Origin: Opitutia bacterium UBA7397 | Lineage (GTDB): Bacteria > Verrucomicrobiota > Verrucomicrobiia > Opitutales > UBA953 | Assembly: GCA_002470605.1 (NCBI GenBank) | Contig: DKND01000093.1 | Coordinates: 5,623-15,685 of the forward strand | Direction of reading: 5' to 3' | DNA: 10,063 bases | In this document: positions 6,887 through 10,063 of the stretch, in pieces | How the letters are laid out: each line of letters opens with the position of its first letter | Position numbering within the stretch: position 1 is the stretch's first letter | Translations under genes and position numbers: made by a program | Notes under the pieces: generated by a model | The model's input: only the letters and a program-made list of their open reading frames with translations | Told to the model about the DNA's origin: nothing | The model's database searches: none

Positions 6887-9556
6887 ATGAAATCTAAGTT
6901 TATTTTCATCGGGCTGCTGCTTGCGTCGTTTAATCTTTGCGCGGCCGACCGCGAACCGAGAGTGCCCCTCAAAGCTAAAACCCCTTCCCCTTGGGGCTCA
7001 TGGGTCGAGGCGGATTATCCGTTCTTCTCTTCCGTCTTGGACGCCCGCCGAGAAGGTACCGGCGCACATAACCTGACGCCCCGCGGACTGATTCTTAATT
7101 TACCCGACGACTGCTGGGTGTGCTTCGACACCGACCTGCTCCGCGTCTCCGCCATCTGGAAAGGCAAAGGCGTCACCGACAAAGCCCTCGCCCCAGGCTC
7201 GTATCACGATTCCGGACGCAAGACGCCGGGCGGACAATTCCCTGCCCCGCAACCTGACGGTAAATTCTGGCTGGGACATTCGATCATACCCGGATGGCAA
7301 TCCGGCGATAAAATCAACCGGGTTGATCCGCGCGATCCCGCCCCTTCTCCCGAAGAAATCGGCCGCGGCCCGCTCAACGAAAATCAAGGGCGTTTCAAAG
7401 CCCTTCGCCTCGCTGGCGAAGAAGTGGTCTTGGAATATACGGCCCAAGGTTCGACGGTAAACGAATGGTGGACCGCCTCCGAACATGACGGTCACACCGT
7501 CGTCGAACGTCACCTCACGGTTTCAGCCAATAAAAAAAATCTCCAGCTGATTGTTGGCGCGCGGATGAATGGTCCCTCCCAAGAAGTCGAGACCGGCGTC
7601 ACGGTCACTTGCCCCGAAGGCAAAGACTTCGCCGAGCTCACGCATGACGATGAATTCTTTGTCGTCAAAGTCCCGGCCCACGCCGAACCAGTCAATTTCT
7701 GCGTCTCGATCTGCGATGAGCATGCCGCTCCCGCCATCGCTCCGCGCCCGATGCCCACCGGGACCTCCAAGCTCCGCTGGCCCCAAGCGGTCACCACGGC
7801 GATCTCCCCTTCCCAGGGTAAAGAAGCCTATGTCATCGACCACGTGGACCTTCCTTCCGCCAACCCTTGGAAACGCGCCGTCCGCTGCGGTGATATTCAA
7901 TTCAAGAAAGACGGCACCGGAGTTCTGATCACCCTCGACGGAGATGTCTGGACGGCCAAAGGCCTGCATGAGCCCGCTGGCCCCGTCCTCTGGCGTCGCT
8001 TCGCCTCCGGCCTTCACGAACCAATGTCCGTCGCCATCCGCGACGAAGCGATTTTTGCCTTCGATCGCAATGGCATCTGGAAACTCATCGACACCAATGG
8101 CGACGGCGAAGCCGACGTGCATGAGCTTTTCTCCAACAACTTCGGACAGACGGCGGACATGCGCGAATTCCCCAGCACCATCCGACCCGCCCCCGCCGGC
8201 GAATTCATCATCGCCAAGGGCGGCCAGGAAGCCACGACCCTCGGCAAACATAACGGTAGCGTCTTACGTATCTCCGCTGACGGCAAAAAAACCACACTTC
8301 TCGGCTACGGTTTCCGCCAACCCAACATCGGCGTCAATCTGCGCACCGGGCTGGTGACTTCCAGCGACCAAGAAGGACAATACATTCCGAGCACGCCGCT
8401 CCATATCGTGAAAGACGCCCAATTCTATGGCTTCCTCGGCGATAAGTATCCCCGCGAGAAATACCCCGCCCCGATTGCCGATCCGCTCACCTGGATGCCG
8501 CATTCGGTCAATGCTTCCGCTCTTTCGCAAATCTGGCTCTTCGATGCGAAGATGGGCCCGCTCAATGATTCGATGCTGCAGATTTGCTTCAATAAACCGG
8601 AGGTATTGCGGGTCGTGTTCAATGACCGTGCCTCCCGCCCCCAAGCCAGCGTGGTCAGCATCACCACGGCCTTCGACTTCCCCCCCCTGAACGGCTCCGT
8701 CAATCCAATTGACGGCCAGGCCTACATCGCAGGCTTCCAAGTCGTCGGCTGGGGCAACGTCGTCAATACGCTCTCTGGCCTCGGACGTCTCCGCTACACC
8801 GGTGCCCCCTCGCTCACGCCCCGCGAAGTCGTGCCGATGGATAAAGGCGTGCTGCTCCGCTTCGATGTCGCGCTCGATCCCTACAAGGCGACCGACCCTG
8901 CGAACTACGCGCTGGCTTCGTGGAAATATAAACGCGCCTACACTTACGGCTCCGCGCAATACAAAGCGGACGGAAGCACGGGCAACGACTGGATCACGCC
9001 CAGCAGCGCCTATCTCAGTCAAGACGGCCATAGCGTCTTCATCGGTGTGCCTGCGATGAAGACCGTGCAACAACTTCGCATCGGTTGGTCCATCTCCAGT
9101 GCCGACGGCGCCACGCTCGAACAAAACGCTTATACGACTCCCTATAAGTTAGCGAAGTTCGACGCCAAAGCGGAAGGGTTCGGAGACATCTCCGTCAACC
9201 TGACCCCGCGCGCCGCCGCGACGAAAAAAACCGAGGTGGTCTCAGCCGATGAAGGGCGTCGCCTGGCCACGATGTTCGGCTGCGTGGCTTGTCACTCCGT
9301 CCTCGATATCGACCAACCTCACGTGGGGCCGAAATGGAAGGGTCTCTTCGGTACCAAACGTGATTACGTCACCGACAAAGGGAAGAAAGGTAGCTGCTTG
9401 GCCGATGAAGCCTACCTTCGCGAATCCATCCTCGAACCCGGCGCCAAAAGAGCACCTGCCTACGCCAGAGGTGAATACGCCATGCCCAGTTTTGCGGGGA
9501 TTTTGAGCGAGGCTCAGATTGAATCTTTGGTGCTGTATATAAAAACCCTGAAATAA
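6887..9556 (+). CDS. DUF6797 / beta-propeller / cytochrome c fusion protein
   Basis: This is a large exported protein (889 residues) of a PVC-type architecture, probably a periplasmic electron-transfer or dehydrogenase-associated component. Residues 1-20 are a signal peptide (cut near LCA/AAD; the Cys is not in a valid lipobox). A DUF6797-like N-terminal domain follows, starting at WGSW (36-39) and running to about 150, then an all-beta stretch. Residues about 316-640 look like a PVC-type beta-propeller, including a calcium-loop-like DTNGDGEAD at 402-410. About 640-775 is a beta-rich linker. The C-terminal 105 residues are a class I-like cytochrome c: CVACH at 799-803 binds one haem, and Met866 in YAMPSF is the likely sixth ligand. 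The chain ends at a normal point (LVLYIKTLK). No Shine-Dalgarno is seen at ATG 6887. The short gap to the DUF1080 gene supports joint expression. No catalytic residues can be assigned with confidence. Confidence 0.87.
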   Translation: MKSKFIFIGLLLASFNLCAADREPRVPLKAKTPSPWGSWVEADYPFFSSVLDARREGTGAHNLTPRGLILNLPDDCWVCFDTDLLRVSAIWKGKGVTDKALAPGSYHDSGRKTPGGQFPAPQPDGKFWLGHSIIPGWQSGDKINRVDPRDPAPSPEEIGRGPLNENQGRFKALRLAGEEVVLEYTAQGSTVNEWWTASEHDGHTVVERHLTVSANKKNLQLIVGARMNGPSQEVETGVTVTCPEGKDFAELTHDDEFFVVKVPAHAEPVNFCVSICDEHAAPAIAPRPMPTGTSKLRWPQAVTTAISPSQGKEAYVIDHVDLPSANPWKRAVRCGDIQFKKDGTGVLITLDGDVWTAKGLHEPAGPVLWRRFASGLHEPMSVAIRDEAIFAFDRNGIWKLIDTNGDGEADVHELFSNNFGQTADMREFPSTIRPAPAGEFIIAKGGQEATTLGKHNGSVLRISADGKKTTLLGYGFRQPNIGVNLRTGLVTSSDQEGQYIPSTPLHIVKDAQFYGFLGDKYPREKYPAPIADPLTWMPHSVNASALSQIWLFDAKMGPLNDSMLQICFNKPEVLRVVFNDRASRPQASVVSITTAFDFPPLNGSVNPIDGQAYIAGFQVVGWGNVVNTLSGLGRLRYTGAPSLTPREVVPMDKGVLLRFDVALDPYKATDPANYALASWKYKRAYTYGSAQYKADGSTGNDWITPSSAYLSQDGHSVFIGVPAMKTVQQLRIGWSISSADGATLEQNAYTTPYKLAKFDAKAEGFGDISVNLTPRAAATKKTEVVSADEGRRLATMFGCVACHSVLDIDQPHVGPKWKGLFGTKRDYVTDKGKKGSCLADEAYLRESILEPGAKRAPAYARGEYAMPSFAGILSEAQIESLVLYIKTLK

Positions 9557-9569
9557 AGCAGGTTGGCGG

Positions 9570-9611
9570 TTATTTCTCGCAACCCCGCGTGCTTTTCGCT
9601 GTTTGAAAGGT
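9570..9611 (+). repeat. Leader shared with esterase copy 1 (copy B)
   Basis: This is the ungapped counterpart of 121-162. The identical blocks are 9574-9585 (ending CTCGCAACCC) and 9597-9611 (CGCTGTTTGAAAGGT). It starts 13 bases after the stop codon of the cytochrome fusion, so homology ends near that gene's 3' end; the C-rich block found before copy 1 is absent. GGTT (9568-9571) and AACC (9581-9584) could form a small hairpin here only, since copy 1 lacks the left arm. Confidence 0.7.
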
Positions 9612-10063
9612 ATGCGCTCCCCTCGCTTCCTCCCTGCCCTGTTGGCCGTATTGGCCACTGGCTACACCTCCCTGCTCGCCGGAGATTTCCGACTCGGCTC
9701 GCCGATCTCCGATCACATGGTTCTCCAACGCGAGAAGCCCGTCGCCGTCTGGGGCTGGGCTGACGCAGGAGAAGCCGTCACGGTCGCTTTCGGTGGCCAA
9801 TCGAAATCCGCCACCGCTGCGGACGACGGTAAGTGGTCGCTCAAACTCGACGCGCTTTCCGCTTCCGCTGAATCCCGCTCACTCGTCGTCACGGGCAAGT
9901 CTGGCCACAAGGTCGAAGTGAAGGACGTCCTCGTCGGTGAAGTCTGGCTCGGCTCAGGCCAATCTAACATGTCTTTCACCGTCCAATCTGCGAAAAACTT
10001 CGCTGTCGAAAAGGCGGCCGCGAAATACCCGCTCATCCGTGAATACCACGAAGGGTCTTCCGC
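9612..10063 (+). CDS. Sialate O-acetylesterase-type SGNH hydrolase, copy 2 (partial, runs off window)
   Basis: This is the N-terminal 150 residues of a close paralogue of the esterase at 163-1713; the reading frame is open to the window end. By hand count, the mature part overlaps copy 1 at about 85% identity, including DHMVLQREKPVAVWGWADAG and the nucleophile block GQSNM with Ser118. Differences cluster after the nucleophile (SFTVQSAKNF versus AMTVQSSNNF) and in the signal peptide. There it has one extra residue and T-G-Y-T where copy 1 has V-G-C-S. It therefore lacks the lipobox Cys and should be cut by signal peptidase I near LLA/GDF. The Asp/His pair lies beyond the window, so activity cannot be judged. 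ATG 9612 is preferred over the conserved upstream TTG at 9603. Confidence 0.9.
   Translation, partial: MRSPRFLPALLAVLATGYTSLLAGDFRLGSPISDHMVLQREKPVAVWGWADAGEAVTVAFGGQSKSATAADDGKWSLKLDALSASAESRSLVVTGKSGHKVEVKDVLVGEVWLGSGQSNMSFTVQSAKNFAVEKAAAKYPLIREYHEGSS

Noticed and set aside
7532..7539. A8 run in the cytochrome fusion gene as a frameshift site
   Set aside because: The codons encode N-K-K-N in a continuous domain, no downstream hairpin was noticed, and the alternative frame ends without any recognisable product.
8264..9124. - strand 286-codon open frame opposite the propeller region
   Set aside because: Despite its length it shows no signal peptide, motif or promoter and mirrors a well-supported gene.

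Overview
The window looks like part of a glycan-use or accessory region of a member of the PVC superphylum. Verrucomicrobiota is most likely; Planctomycetota or Lentisphaerota are less likely. This rests on gene content, not on any marker gene: two sialate O-acetylesterase-type SGNH hydrolases, a secreted FAD oxidoreductase with a golvesin-like C-terminus, a DUF1080 (3-keto-disaccharide hydrolase) protein, and a DUF6797 / beta-propeller / cytochrome c fusion. The DNA is GC-rich. All six genes lie on the + strand, and most starts lack a well-placed Shine-Dalgarno sequence.

Layout: 1-162 is a non-coding leader with a C-rich block (strong G-quadruplex potential on the - strand), a tandem 8-mer, a short palindrome and an imperfect long-range inverted repeat. 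It precedes esterase copy 1 (163-1713), a secreted FAD-dependent oxidoreductase (1771-3816), a 150-base gap with only weak hairpins, a multi-pass membrane protein with a spermidine-synthase-like C-terminal domain (3967-6129), a secreted DUF1080 protein (6195-6851), and the DUF6797 / propeller / cytochrome c fusion (6887-9556). A second esterase copy begins at 9612 and is cut by the window edge. No gene-free stretch exceeds 300 bases.

Functionally, four of the five complete gene products and the partial sixth carry export signals, so most of the chemistry is predicted to be outside the cytoplasm. A reasonable but unproven reading is an oxidative glycan module: esterases strip acetyl groups, a flavoprotein oxidises a sugar or other substrate, electrons pass to the tethered cytochrome c, and the DUF1080 protein cleaves a keto-glycoside. 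The spermidine-synthase-like membrane protein is the odd one out.

The most notable structure is the pair of closely related esterases (about 85% identical in the overlapping mature region by hand count). They bracket four unrelated genes and share an ungapped 42-base leader. Their signal peptides have diverged: copy 1 has a lipobox-like Cys and copy 2 has Tyr at the same place. A second notable structure is a perfect 9-bp hairpin with a T-rich tail that places the flavoprotein start codon in its loop.
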